Source: Pseudomonas syringae (GTDB lineage: Bacteria > Pseudomonadota > Gammaproteobacteria > Pseudomonadales > Pseudomonadaceae). From it: DNA of 64,000 nucleotides. The stretch is from contig NZ_CP066265.1 of assembly GCF_023278085.1 (NCBI RefSeq), positions 4,110,001-4,174,000 of the forward strand, in the 5' to 3' direction. Shown piece by piece: positions 9,334-19,800 of the stretch; the stretch's first letter is position 1, and every line of letters starts with the position of its first letter. Below the pieces are notes generated by a model. The model did no database searches, was not told the origin of the DNA, and was given only the letters and a program-made list of their open reading frames with translations. Both the position numbers and the translations under genes were made by a program.

Positions 9334-9846
9334 ATGACAAAAAAACCTTTCGCCAATCTCGATGGACTGGTCGTACGACCATCGAGAGAAACCGACAGCG
9401 CCTTTCTGCAGACGCTCTATCACTCCGCGCGGCCCGATCTGCAATTGATCGACGGTGAACGCGATCAGGTGGAGGACGTCATCGCCCAGCAGTTTCGTGT
9501 GCAGGACCTGGGCCTGGGGGAACACTTCCCGAACGCCATGCACTACGTGATCGAAAAGCTCGGCACGTCTATTGGCGCGCTGGTCACAGACTTCGGACAC
9601 AACGAGATTCGCGTGCTGTATCTGGCGTTCATTCCGGCAGCGCGTGGCAAGGGTTATGGCCGTAATGTCGTGCAAGGCGTGCAGCAGGCGGCCGAGCAGA
9701 TACGCTGTCCGGTCGCAACGGTGGTCTGGGCTAACAACCCCCACGCGCGCCAGCATTATCTGGCGCTGGGGTTTGAGGTTCAGGAACGGGACGTGGCCGC
9801 CGAGCGGCTGATCTGGTATCCAGGTCAGGCCGCTGCCGTCAATTGA
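9334..9846 (+). CDS. GNAT family N-acetyltransferase
   Basis: 170 aa with the GNAT fold: N-terminal VRPSRETDSAFLQTLYHSAR, central strands, and the acetyl-CoA pyrophosphate loop RGKGYG after the VLYLAFIPAA strand; the ARQHYLALGFEVQERD region matches the C-terminal motif. The substrate is not predictable. It follows the M50-HlyD gene by 29 bp on the same strand and overlaps the convergent DUF6916 gene by 8 bp. Its place between secretion genes and the collar/DUF6916 pair suggests it belongs to the accessory locus. Confidence 0.9.
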   Translation: MTKKPFANLDGLVVRPSRETDSAFLQTLYHSARPDLQLIDGERDQVEDVIAQQFRVQDLGLGEHFPNAMHYVIEKLGTSIGALVTDFGHNEIRVLYLAFIPAARGKGYGRNVVQGVQQAAEQIRCPVATVVWANNPHARQHYLALGFEVQERDVAAERLIWYPGQAAAVN

Positions 9847-10150
9847 AGCTGATGCAATAGTAGGCTAACCGGTTGTCACGCCCCATGGCAGGTACGCGAG
9901 ACACGAAAACCTCCTGCAGCAGGCCGGTTTCCGGTAGCTCGATGGCGCATGGGCCGTCGATAAAGTCGCTGGGCTGCAAAGAGTCCAGAGATACGTTGAA
10001 CGGCAGGCGTTGATCTTGCGAGGCGCGCGCCTGCGGCCGTTCTGCGACCGATGAAACCTGGACCGGCAACTGGCTGCCATCGCTCAATTGCAGTAGGCAG
10101 GTAGTACCGACCACCACTCGAAAGTGTTCGACAGTAATGTCTTGCAGCAT
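9839..10150 (-). CDS. DUF6916 family protein
   Basis: 103 aa from the ATG at 10150, chosen because GGAG lies 7 bases upstream; the longer reading from 10207 would run into the neighbouring gene. The opening MLQDITVEHFRVVVGTTCLLQL and the overall pattern (short beta-rich domain, PFNVSLDSLQ) match the small DUF6916 proteins often found next to tail-collar (microcystin-dependent-like) proteins, which is exactly the neighbour here. Function unknown. Family assigned from memory of the pattern. Confidence 0.7.
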   Translation of the reverse strand: MLQDITVEHFRVVVGTTCLLQLSDGSQLPVQVSSVAERPQARASQDQRLPFNVSLDSLQPSDFIDGPCAIELPETGLLQEVFVSRVPAMGRDNRLAYYCISFN

Positions 10151-10203
10151 TAAGCATCTCCAGCGCGAAATACAGAAAAAGCCCGTCCCTGGGCGCGACC
10201 CAC

Positions 10204-10794
10204 TCAACTCCGGGTTGGAAAAATCCCTTGCAGGGCAATGCTGAAGTTTACGACCAGAAACGGATTCATGCTGTCGAGAGGCAAGCTGCCGCCAACGGGC
10301 TGCATGGTTCCACTCACAGCGGTGGTCACACCTTTTTGTACGACAGGCGTTGTTCCCGCACTCGGCGAGAAGATATTGGCGGACATCGGCCCGGTGGTAG
10401 AAGCGCCAATGAACGCATTGTCGGTGGTTGGCGCGATGGTCGCCCCGGCCACTGCCGGATTGGCCAGATTGATCGTGGTGGTCGCTGTCAGTGTGCTCAG
10501 TGCATGTACATGGGCTGGCATATTGGCAATGGCAACCGTTACCTTCTCAACCCCCGAACTGGCGCCCATCACACGGGGAGTGAGGTTGACGCCGGAGCCC
10601 TGATTCACCGGCACTCGACCTTGCAAATTGGGCACCATGAAGGTTGACGAACCGTTACCTCCGTACGTGACACCCATTAGCGAATACAAAGCCTGGTATT
10701 GGTTGACGCTCATTGTTTGTCCGTTGCATTGCACCCAGCCATAAGGTGCAAAATCAAAACCAAACATCATGATCGAACCCATAAAAACTTCCAT
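10204..10794 (-). CDS. Tail-collar domain protein (microcystin-dependent-protein-like)
   Basis: 196 aa. The N-terminus carries the phage tail-collar signature: FGFDFAPYGWVQCNGQTMSVNQYQALYSLMGVTYGG followed by a PNLQGRVPVNQG stretch. The rest is Thr/Ala/Gly-rich and ends in VVNFSIALQGIFP. Such stand-alone collar proteins occur in bacteria as Mdp-like proteins, and no other phage gene is nearby, so this is not a prophage remnant. A GAGG-type RBS precedes the ATG. It shares the strand with the DUF6916 gene 53 bp downstream. Role is unknown; a surface or adhesin-related role is only an inference from the locus. Confidence 0.85.
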   Translation of the reverse strand: MEVFMGSIMMFGFDFAPYGWVQCNGQTMSVNQYQALYSLMGVTYGGNGSSTFMVPNLQGRVPVNQGSGVNLTPRVMGASSGVEKVTVAIANMPAHVHALSTLTATTTINLANPAVAGATIAPTTDNAFIGASTTGPMSANIFSPSAGTTPVVQKGVTTAVSGTMQPVGGSLPLDSMNPFLVVNFSIALQGIFPTRS

Positions 10795-11146
10795 ATACCC
10801 TCATCCTTCTCTGTCATGCCATGGGAAACGTCTATCCACCAGATTACGGTTTCAGGTGGCAAGGTGAGAGCGTAGACGCAGTTTTCGGGTGTGTAAGTGT
10901 TTTATAACCTTTACACCCAGTGACACCGCACTGCCATAGTGACGGGAAGTTCACTACCGTTCATCTGATAGTCGTCCTTTCAATCCGGGGATAACCCAAT
11001 GAAACCGGGCCGGCGGACGCTGCATCCACTATTCCTTCGCTGATGGCCTAAAGACATGCGGACTTGTGTCGAACTCTTGGCATATAAGTACATTTCGTTA
11101 CGCCGTTCGAACACTCACCTGAATAGCTGTTTTGCGGGGCGCATGG
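10795..11146. other. Intergenic region between divergent collar and sulfotransferase genes
   Basis: About 350 bp between two divergent genes, so promoters for both must lie here. I see AT-rich stretches around 10895-10920 but no operator, RNA gene or repeat that I can support. Confidence 0.4.
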
Positions 11147-11983
11147 ATGCAAAAATTTCATTTCATCGCAGGCTTGCCACGATCGGGCTCCACCCTGCTT
11201 TCGGCTATTCTTCTGCAAAACCCACGCTTCCATGCGGGCATGAGCAGCCCGGTCGGTTCGCTGTTTTCCAGCATTCTTGGCCAGTGCAGCGCTGGCAGTG
11301 AATTCTCTTCAGTGATCAGTACCGACGTACGTCGCCGCTTGTTGCGCGGAATTTTCGAATCCTATTACGCCGACAAGGCCGACAAAGACGTGGTGTTCGA
11401 TACCAACCGCGGCTGGAGCTCCCGTCTGCCCGCGCTCATGGACCTGTTCCCACAAAGCAAAATGATTGCCTGCGTACGCAACGTCGCCTGGGTGATGGAC
11501 AGCATCGAGCGCTTGTACCGTGCCAACCCTTTCGAAAACACCAAGCTGTTCAACGATGACGTCGAGCGCAACACGGTTTACAGCCGGGTCGAGACGCTGG
11601 CGCAGCGCAACCGTCTGGTGGGCTTTGCCTGGGCATCGCTCAAGGAAGCCTATTACGGCGAGCATGCCGACTCGATTCTTCTGATCGATTACGAACTGCT
11701 GTCACAGGCCCCGGAGCGTGTCATACGGCTGATCTACGACTTCATCGAAGAACCGTGGTTTGAGCACGACTTCAACAACCTCGCCTATGACGCCCCCCAG
11801 TTCGACGACGCGCTGGGCATGTCCGGTCTGCACAAGGTCAAGCCGCGCGTTGCGCTGGAGCCCAGGTCCACCATCCTGCCGCCGGACCTGTTCGAGCAGT
11901 ATTCAAAGTTGTCGTTCTGGAATGACGGATCTGCCAGCGCAGCCAATGTCATCCGCATGAAATCAGACGCCGCGGTCAGTTGA
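11147..11983 (+). CDS. Sulfotransferase family protein
   Basis: 278 aa from ATG 11147; a TTG five codons upstream is a weaker alternative. The start FIAGLPRSGSTLLSAILLQN is the PAPS 5'-phosphosulfate-binding loop of sulfotransferases, and the later VRNVAWVMDSIERLY region fits the 3'-phosphate-binding motif. Predicted to transfer sulfate from PAPS to an unknown acceptor in the cytosol. It sits 34 bp upstream of the giant adhesin gene on the same strand, so the adhesin or a linked glycan is a possible substrate (inference). Confidence 0.85.
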   Translation: MQKFHFIAGLPRSGSTLLSAILLQNPRFHAGMSSPVGSLFSSILGQCSAGSEFSSVISTDVRRRLLRGIFESYYADKADKDVVFDTNRGWSSRLPALMDLFPQSKMIACVRNVAWVMDSIERLYRANPFENTKLFNDDVERNTVYSRVETLAQRNRLVGFAWASLKEAYYGEHADSILLIDYELLSQAPERVIRLIYDFIEEPWFEHDFNNLAYDAPQFDDALGMSGLHKVKPRVALEPRSTILPPDLFEQYSKLSFWNDGSASAANVIRMKSDAAVS

Positions 11984-12017
11984 TCGCGGTTTTATCAGTC
12001 GTAACGTTCGATCTCTG

Positions 12018-13502
12018 GTGAGCAGCATGTGGTGGAATAAACAAAAGTCGCGGACTGCAAAGCGGGCACCGTCGAGTGCAACCTCCCCCGTTTCCCCCAT
12101 GATCATGTCTCTCGAACCGCGCATGCTGTTCGACGGTGCGGTCGCGGCGACGGTCGCTGAAGCGGCCCAGCCCGACAGCCAGCCCACGCCCGATGCATCG
12201 GCCAAGAGTGCCGAGCAGGCCAACAGCGCCAGCAACGATCATCATGCGCAAGCGCCAGCCTCTTCGGACGTGGCCGCAACACCCGCCGCCGTGCCCGGCA
12301 CCACCGTTGTGTTTGTCGATTCCAGGGTCAAGGATTCTGCCAGCCTTCTGGCAGGCGTTGCGCCTGGTGCCCAAGTAGTCGAACTAGACGCTACCAAGGA
12401 TGGCCTGCAACAGATTGCCGATTACCTTGAATCCCATCAGGGCGTCAGCTCAGTGCAGATCATTGCGCACGGCAACTCCGGCGACCTGTGGCTGGGCAAC
12501 AGTTACGTCTCTGCCGACAACATTGCACAACGCAGCGCGCTGCTGGCCGAAATCGGCAACGACATGAACGCCGGCGGCGATATTCTGATCTACGCCTGCA
12601 ACACCGCCGAGAGCGACACCGGCCTGAGCTTTGTGGACTCGCTGGCCACCCTCACTGGCCGTGACGTTGCTGCGTCCACCAACCGCACCGGCGTGGGCGG
12701 CGACTGGGATCTGGAGATTGCCACCGGCAGCATCGAAAGCGTCAGCGCCCTGTCGCAACAGTCGATGGACGCCTACCAGTGGGGGCTGGCGACCTTCACC
12801 GTGACGTCTACCAGCAACACCGGCACAGGCAGCCTGCGTGAAGCGCTGACCAATGCCCAGAACGGCGATATCGTGACCTTTTCGACCGGCATGACCGTTG
12901 CGCTGCAAAGCCAGCTGGTGGTCAGCAAGAACATCACCCTCGATGGTGACCTGAACAACGACGGCGTTGCTGACGTGACGCTGGACGGCCAGAACAGAAC
13001 GAGCGTGATCAGGGTCAATTCCGGGGTAACGGCCACACTCGACGGCGTGATCATCACCCGAGGCGTAGCCAGCACCGCGGGTGCGAGCAGCGGCGCGAGC
13101 ATTGCAGCCTCTGACGCACTGGGTGGCGGCATCAATAACGCCGGCAACCTCACGCTGCGCAACGTCACAGTAACCGCGAACTCGGCTGCGGGCGGTGGCG
13201 GCGGCGGTGGCGTCAACTCGCCAAACGTGGGCGGCGGCGGCGGCGGTGGCGGCGGCATTGGCGGGCAGAACGGCGCTGCGGGTGGCAGTGCCGGCACCTA
13301 CCTCCACCGCCCCGTCAGCCAATACCGGCGGCAGCGGGGCATCGTTCAGCACTGCCTATCTGGCAGGCCAGGGCGGCAATTCAAGCGGCGGCGGGGCCGG
13401 AGGAAATGGTACGCCTGTCGGTTACACCAACGGTGGCGCAGGCGGTACAGCGACCAGCGGAGCCCGAACCATTGGTGGCGGTGGCGGCGGCTCGGGCTTT
13501 GA
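12018..13502 (+). CDS. N-terminal open segment of the adhesin: LEPR motif and DUF4347
   Basis: This is the part that can be translated as it stands; true homology ends near 13298 and the last about 67 codons are out of frame. Residues 32-40 are LEPRMLFDG, a motif seen near the N-terminus of large repeat proteins with DUF4347. DUF4347 spans about 95-255, with IIAHGNSG (His151) and ILIYACNTAE (Cys194) spaced like the His-Cys dyad of caspase-fold peptidases. Then comes FTVTSTSNTGTGSLREAL, a CSLREA-like start of a beta-helix, with DLNNDGVADVTLDG, a possible Ca-binding loop. Gly runs follow near 13190-13290. Confidence 0.75.
   Translation: MSSMWWNKQKSRTAKRAPSSATSPVSPMIMSLEPRMLFDGAVAATVAEAAQPDSQPTPDASAKSAEQANSASNDHHAQAPASSDVAATPAAVPGTTVVFVDSRVKDSASLLAGVAPGAQVVELDATKDGLQQIADYLESHQGVSSVQIIAHGNSGDLWLGNSYVSADNIAQRSALLAEIGNDMNAGGDILIYACNTAESDTGLSFVDSLATLTGRDVAASTNRTGVGGDWDLEIATGSIESVSALSQQSMDAYQWGLATFTVTSTSNTGTGSLREALTNAQNGDIVTFSTGMTVALQSQLVVSKNITLDGDLNNDGVADVTLDGQNRTSVIRVNSGVTATLDGVIITRGVASTAGASSGASIAASDALGGGINNAGNLTLRNVTVTANSAAGGGGGGGVNSPNVGGGGGGGGGIGGQNGAAGGSAGTYLHRPVSQYRRQRGIVQHCLSGRPGRQFKRRRGRRKWYACRLHQRWRRRYSDQRSPNHWWRWRRLGL
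13299..13299 (+). other. Frameshift site 1 in the adhesin gene (extra T)
   Basis: In GGCACCTACCTCC (13293-13305) the frame of the N-terminal part stops making sense after the ACC codon at 13296-13298. Skipping the T at 13299 gives Thr-Thr-Ser-Thr-Ala-Pro-Ser and leads straight into the Gly/Ser-rich frame that continues to repeat 4. A one-base insertion (or two-base loss) is inferred. Confidence 0.7.
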
Positions 13503-13849
13503 CGCCAATGGCGGCAGAGGTGGATCAGCAGTCGGCGGCATTTACAACGCTTCGACCGGCACTCTGGCGATCATCGGTACCTCGACCATCAGCAGCAATA
13601 TCGGTGCCGGCGGTGGCGGTGGTGGCGGCGGCACGATTGGTGGCAACGGTGGCCGTGGCATCGGCGCGATCTGGAACAAAGGCACGGTCAACATCACTTC
13701 CAGCAATAACTCGGCGATGACCGGCAACGTGGGCGGCAGCGGCGCAGGCGGCCAAGGAAACGGCAGTACGGGCAGCGTCAACGGCACATCACCCACTGCC
13801 GTCAATAACATCCTCAACGATGGCGGCACGCTGAACATTGCCTATACCG

Positions 13850-16800
13850 CTGATACAACTGCGCCGACAGGCTCCAGCATCGTGATTGCCAACACGTCCT
13901 TGAGTTCGGGCGGCACGTCGCTGGTCACGTTCACGTTCAGTGAGCCGGTCTTCGGCCTGGAAATCTCCGAGATCACCGTACCCAACGGTACGTTGAGCAA
14001 CCTGGTGACCACCAACAACATTACCTGGACAGCTACTCTCACGGCCTCGGGCGATATTTCTGACAGTTCCAACGCCATCAGCCTGCCGTTATCGGCGGTG
14101 CAGGATTCTGCCGGCAATATCGGCACCGGGACAGTGACCTCCAATAACTACGCAGTGTCCGATACCGTGCCGCCGACAGTGACTGTCGCGGTGGCGGACA
14201 CCGCCCTGGCGGCAGGCGAAACGTCACTGGTCACCATTACCTTCAGTGAAGTGGTCGCCGGCTTCGACAATGCCGACCTCACGGTGGCCAACGGCACATT
14301 GACCGCTGTCAGCAGCAGTGACGGCGGCAAAACCTGGACCGCGACGCTGACGCCGACCGCCAACCTGACCAGCACCGTCAACCAGATCAGCCTGAACCGG
14401 GCCGGTGTGCAGGACTTGTCCGGCAATGCGGGGACAGGCGTCGCCACGTCCAACAACTACGCCATAGACACGTCGCGCCCGACCGCAACCATCGTGCTGG
14501 CCGACAGCGCTCTGAGCATTGGTGAAACCTCACAGGTGACCATCACCTTCAGCGAAGCGGTGACGGGTTTCACCAACGCGGACCTGACCGTTGTCAATGG
14601 CACCCTGAGTAGCTTGACCACCAGCAACAACGTTGTCTGGACTGCGACGTTTACGCCGACCAACAACATCACTGACAGCACCAATGTGATTACCCTGGCC
14701 AACACGGGCGTCAGCGATGCAGCGGGCAATACAGGGTCGGGCACCACCGACTCGAACAACTACGCCATCGATACCCAGCGTCCGACCGCAAGCATTCTGG
14801 TGGCAGACGCCAGCCTCACGGCCGGTGAAACATCGCTGGTGACCATTACCTTCAGCGAAGCCGTCAGCGGGTTTACCAATGCCGACCTGACCGTGCCCAA
14901 CGGCACCTTGAGTACCGTCACCAGCAGCGACGGCGGCATCACCTGGACCGCGACCTACACGCCGAACAACAACGTCAACGACACCACCAACCTGATCAGC
15001 CTGAACAATGCGGGCGTCGCGCGGACCTGGCGGGTAACGCAGGGGTCGGGACCAGCAACTCGGGCAACTTCACCATCGACACCGTGCGCCCGAGCGCCAC
15101 CGTCGTGGTCGCAGACAGCGCTCTGTCTGCGGGTGAAACCTCGCTGGTGACCATTACCTTCAGCGAAGCCGTAACCGGGTTCACCAATGCCGACCTGACC
15201 GTTGCCAATGGCACCTTGAGCGCGGTGAGCAGCAGCAACGGCGGCATCACCTGGACCGCAACCCTCACACCAAGCGCAAACGTGACCGACACCAGCAACC
15301 TGATCACGCTGGATGCAAGCGGTGTTGCCAACGCTTCCGGCAACGCAGGCACAGGCACGATCAACTCCAACAATTACGCCATCGACACCCTGCGTCCGAC
15401 CGCCAACATCGTGGTGGCAGACAACGCCCTGTCCATAGCTGAAACCTCGCTGGTGACCATCACCTTCAACGAGGCGGTCAGCGGTTTCAGCAATGCCGAC
15501 CTGAACGTCAGTAATGGCACGTTGAGCGCCGTCAGCAGCAGCGATGGCGGTATTACCTGGACTGCTACCCTGACGCCGACAACAGGGATTACCAGCAACA
15601 GCAATTCGGTGATTCTGAACAACGGCGGTGTGGCCGATCTGGCCGGTAACGCAGGCAGCGGTCTGAGCACCTCGAACAACTACGCCATCGACACAGCGCG
15701 CCCGACAGCCAGTATCGCGATGTCGGACAATGCCTTGACCGGGGGTGAAACCTCACTGGTAACCATCACCTTCAGCGAGGCAGTGAGCGGCTTTAGCAAC
15801 GCCGATCTGAGCGTACCGAACGGCACGCTGAGCGCCGTCAGCAGCGGCGACGGCGGTATCACCTGGACTGCAACCTACACGCCAAATGCCAATGTCGCCG
15901 ATACCACTAACGTCATCACTCTGAACAAAACAGGCGTGACCGATCTGGCAGGTAATATCGGCAGCGGCACGACCGACTCCGGCAATTTCACCATTGCCAC
16001 TCAGCAGCCGACCGCCACCGTCGTGGTCGCAGACAGCGCTCTGTCTGCGGGTGAAACCTCGCTGGTGACCATTACCTTCAGCGAGGCAGTGAGCGGCTTC
16101 AGCAACGCCGATCTGACGGTTGAAAACGGCACCTTGAGCGCCGTCAGCAGCAGCGATGGCGGTATCACCTGGACCGCCACCCTGACGCCGACTGCAAACG
16201 TCACCGACACCAGCAACCTGATCACGCTGGACAACGCCGGGTTTGCCAATGGCTCTGGCGTGACCGGTAATGGCATTACGTCCTCGAATAACTACGTCAT
16301 CGACACCGCGCTGCCGACGGCGACCGTCGTAATTGCCGACAACGCCCTGTCCATAGGTGAAACCTCGCTGGTGACCATCACCTTCAGCGAAGCGGTGAGC
16401 GGTTTTACCAATGCTGACCTGACTATCAGTAATGGCACACTGAGCGCGGTCAGCAGCAGCGATGGCGGTATTACCTGGACGGCAACCCTGACGCCGACCG
16501 CAGGCACCACCAGCGCCAGCAACTCGATAGTCCTGAACAATGCCGGTGTGACTGATCTGGCGGGTAACGCCGGCAGCGGCCTGACGCTTTCCAGCAACTA
16601 CGCGGTCGACTCGGCAGCCCCGACGGCGACTATCGTGGTTGCAGACAGCACGCTGTCAGTGGGCGAAACCTCGCTGGTGACCATCACCTTCAATGAGGCA
16701 GTCAGCGGTTTCGACAACAGCGACCTGAATGTTCCGAATGGCACTTTGAGCCCGGTCAGCAGCAGTGACGGCGGTATCACCTGGACCGCGACCTACACGC

Positions 16801-19800
16801 CAACCGTCAATGTGGCTGACAGCACCAACCTGATCAGCCTGAACAATGCGGGCGTCGCGGACCTCGCGGGTAACGCAGGCAACGGTGTCACCAACTCGGG
16901 TAATTTCACCATCGACACTGTTCAGCCGACCGCCACCGTCGTGGTCGCAGACAGCGCTCTGTCTGCGGGTGAAACCTCGCTGGTGACCATTACCTTCAGC
17001 GAAGCCGTTACCGGGTTCACCAATGCCGACCTGACCGTTGCCAATGGCACCTTGAGCGCGGTGAGCAGCAGCAACGGCGGCATCACCTGGACCGCAACCC
17101 TCACACCAAGCGCGAACGTAACCGATACCAGCAACCTGATCACGCTGGATGCAAGCGGTGTTGCCAACGCTTCCGGCAACGCAGGCACAGGCACGATCAA
17201 CTCCAACAATTACGCCATCGACACCCTGCGTCCGACCGCCAACATCGTGGTGGCAGACAACGCCCTGTTCATAGCTGAAACCTCGCTGGTGACCATCACC
17301 TTCAACGAGGCGGTCAGCGGTTTCAGCAATGCCGACCTGAACGTCAGTAATGGCACCCTGAGCGCCGTCAGCAGCAGCGATGGCGGTATTACCTGGACTG
17401 CAACGCTGACGCCGGCCGTCGGGGTCACCAACAACAGCAATTCGATCATTCTGAACAATGGCGGCGTTGCTGATCTGGCCGGAAATGCCGGCAGCGGTCT
17501 GAGCACGTCGAACAATTACGCAATCGATACCGCGCGCCCGACTGCCAGCATCGTGGTCGCAGACAGCGCCCTGAGCGTGGGCGAAACCTCGCTGGTGACC
17601 ATCACCTTCAATGAGGCAGTCAGCGGTTTCGACAACAGCGACCTGAATGTTCCGAATGGCACTTTGAGCCAGGTCAGCAGCGGCGACGGCGGTATCACCT
17701 GGACTGCAACCTACACGCCAAATGCCAATGTCGCCGATACCACTAACCTCATCACTCTGAACAACACAGGCGTGACCGATCTGGCCGGTAATATCGGCAG
17801 CGGCACGACCGACTCCGGCAATTTCACCATTGCCACTCAGCAGCCAACGGCCACCGTCGTGGTCGCAGACAGCGCTCTGTCTGTGGGTGAAACCTCGTTG
17901 GTGACCATTACCTTCAGCGAGGCAGTGAGCGGCTTTAGCAACGCCGATCTGAGCGTACCGAACGGCACGCTGAGCGCCGTCAGCAGCAGCGACGGCGGTA
18001 TCACCTGGACCGCGACCCTGACACCGACAGTCAATGTCACCGACACCAGCAACCTGATCACGCTGGACAACAGCGGCGTTGCCAACGCGTCGGGCAACAT
18101 CGGCAGCGGCATTAGCTCATCGAACAACTACGCTATCGACACGGCGCTGCCGACGGCGACCATCGTAGTGGCCGACAGCGCCCTGTCCATAGGTGAAACC
18201 TCGCTGGTGACCATCACTTTCAGCGAAGCGGTGAGCGGTTTCACCAATGCTGACCTGACTATCAGCAATGGCACCCTGAGCGCGGTCAGCAGCAGCGATG
18301 GCGGTATTACCTGGACGGCAACCCTGACGCCGTCCGCCGGGATCACCAACAACAGCAATTCGGTCACTTTGAACAACGGCGGCGTCGCTGATCTGGCCGG
18401 TAACGCCGGCAGCGGACTAAGCACGTCGAACAATTACGCACTCGACACTGCGCGCCCGACAGCCAGCATCGTGGTCGCGGACAGCGCCCTGAGCGTGGGC
18501 GAAACCTCGCTGGTGACCATCACCTTCAGTGAGGCAGTCAGCGGTTTCGACAACAGCGACCTGAATGTTCCGAATGGCACTTTGAGCCCGGTCAGCAGCA
18601 GTGACGGCGGTATCACCTGGACCGCGACCTACACGCCAACCGTCAATGTGGCTGACAGCACCAACCTGATCAGCCTGAACAATGCGGGCGTCGCGGACCT
18701 GGCGGGTAACGCAGGGGCCGGTGTCACCAACTCGGGTAATTTCACCATCGACACTGTTCAGCCGACCGCCACCGTCGTGGTCGCAGACAGCGCTCTGTCT
18801 GTGGGTGAAACCTCGCTGGTGACCATTACCTTCAGCGAGGCAGTGAGCGGCTTTAGCAATACCGACCTGAGCGTACCGAATGGCACGCTGAGCGCCGTCA
18901 GCAGCAGCGACGGCGGTATCACCTGGACCGCGACCCTGACACCGACAGTCAATGTCACCGATACGAGCAACCTGATCACGCTGGACAACAGCGGCGTTGC
19001 CAACGCGTCGGGCAACATCGGCAGCGGCATTACCTCATCGAACAACTACGCTATCGACACGGCGCTGCCAACGGCGACCATCGTAGTGGCCGACAGCGCC
19101 CTGTCCATAGGTGAAACCTCGTTGGTGACCATCACTTTCAGCGAAGCGGTGAGCGGTTTCACCAATGCTGACCTGACTATCAGCAATGGCACCCTGAGCG
19201 CGGTCAGCAGCAGCGATGGCGGTATTACCTGGACGGCAACCCTGACGCCGACCGCCGGGATCACCAACAACAGCAATTCGGTCACTTTGAACAACGGCGG
19301 CGTCGCTGATCTGGCCGGTAACGCCGGCAGCGGACTAAGCACGTCGAACAATTACGCACTCGACACTGCGCGCCCGACAGCCAGCATCGTGGTCGCGGAC
19401 AGCGCCCTGAGCGTGGGCGAAACCTCGCTGGTGACCATCACCTTCAGTGAGGCAGTCAGCGGTTTCGACAACAGCGACCTGAATGTTCCGAATGGCACTT
19501 TGAGCCCGGTCAGCAGCAGTGACGGCGGCATCACCTGGACCGCCACTTTCACACCCGGCGCCAATGTGAATGCCAGCACCGGGCAGATCAGCCTGAACAG
19601 TGCAGGTGTCACCGATCTGGCGGGCAACACGGGCAGCGGCATCGTCAGTTCGGGCAGTTTCACCGTCGATACGACCAGACCTTCCGCCACCATCGTAATG
19701 GCCGATAACGCCCTGTCCGCAGGTGAAACGTCTCTGGTCACCGTCACATTCAGCCAGGCGGTCAGCGGGTTCAGCAACGCCGACCTGAGTGTCGCTAATG

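Noticed and set aside
10204..10794. Prophage remnant suggested by the tail-collar protein
   Set aside because: No other phage gene, integrase or attachment site nearby; stand-alone collar proteins are common in bacteria.
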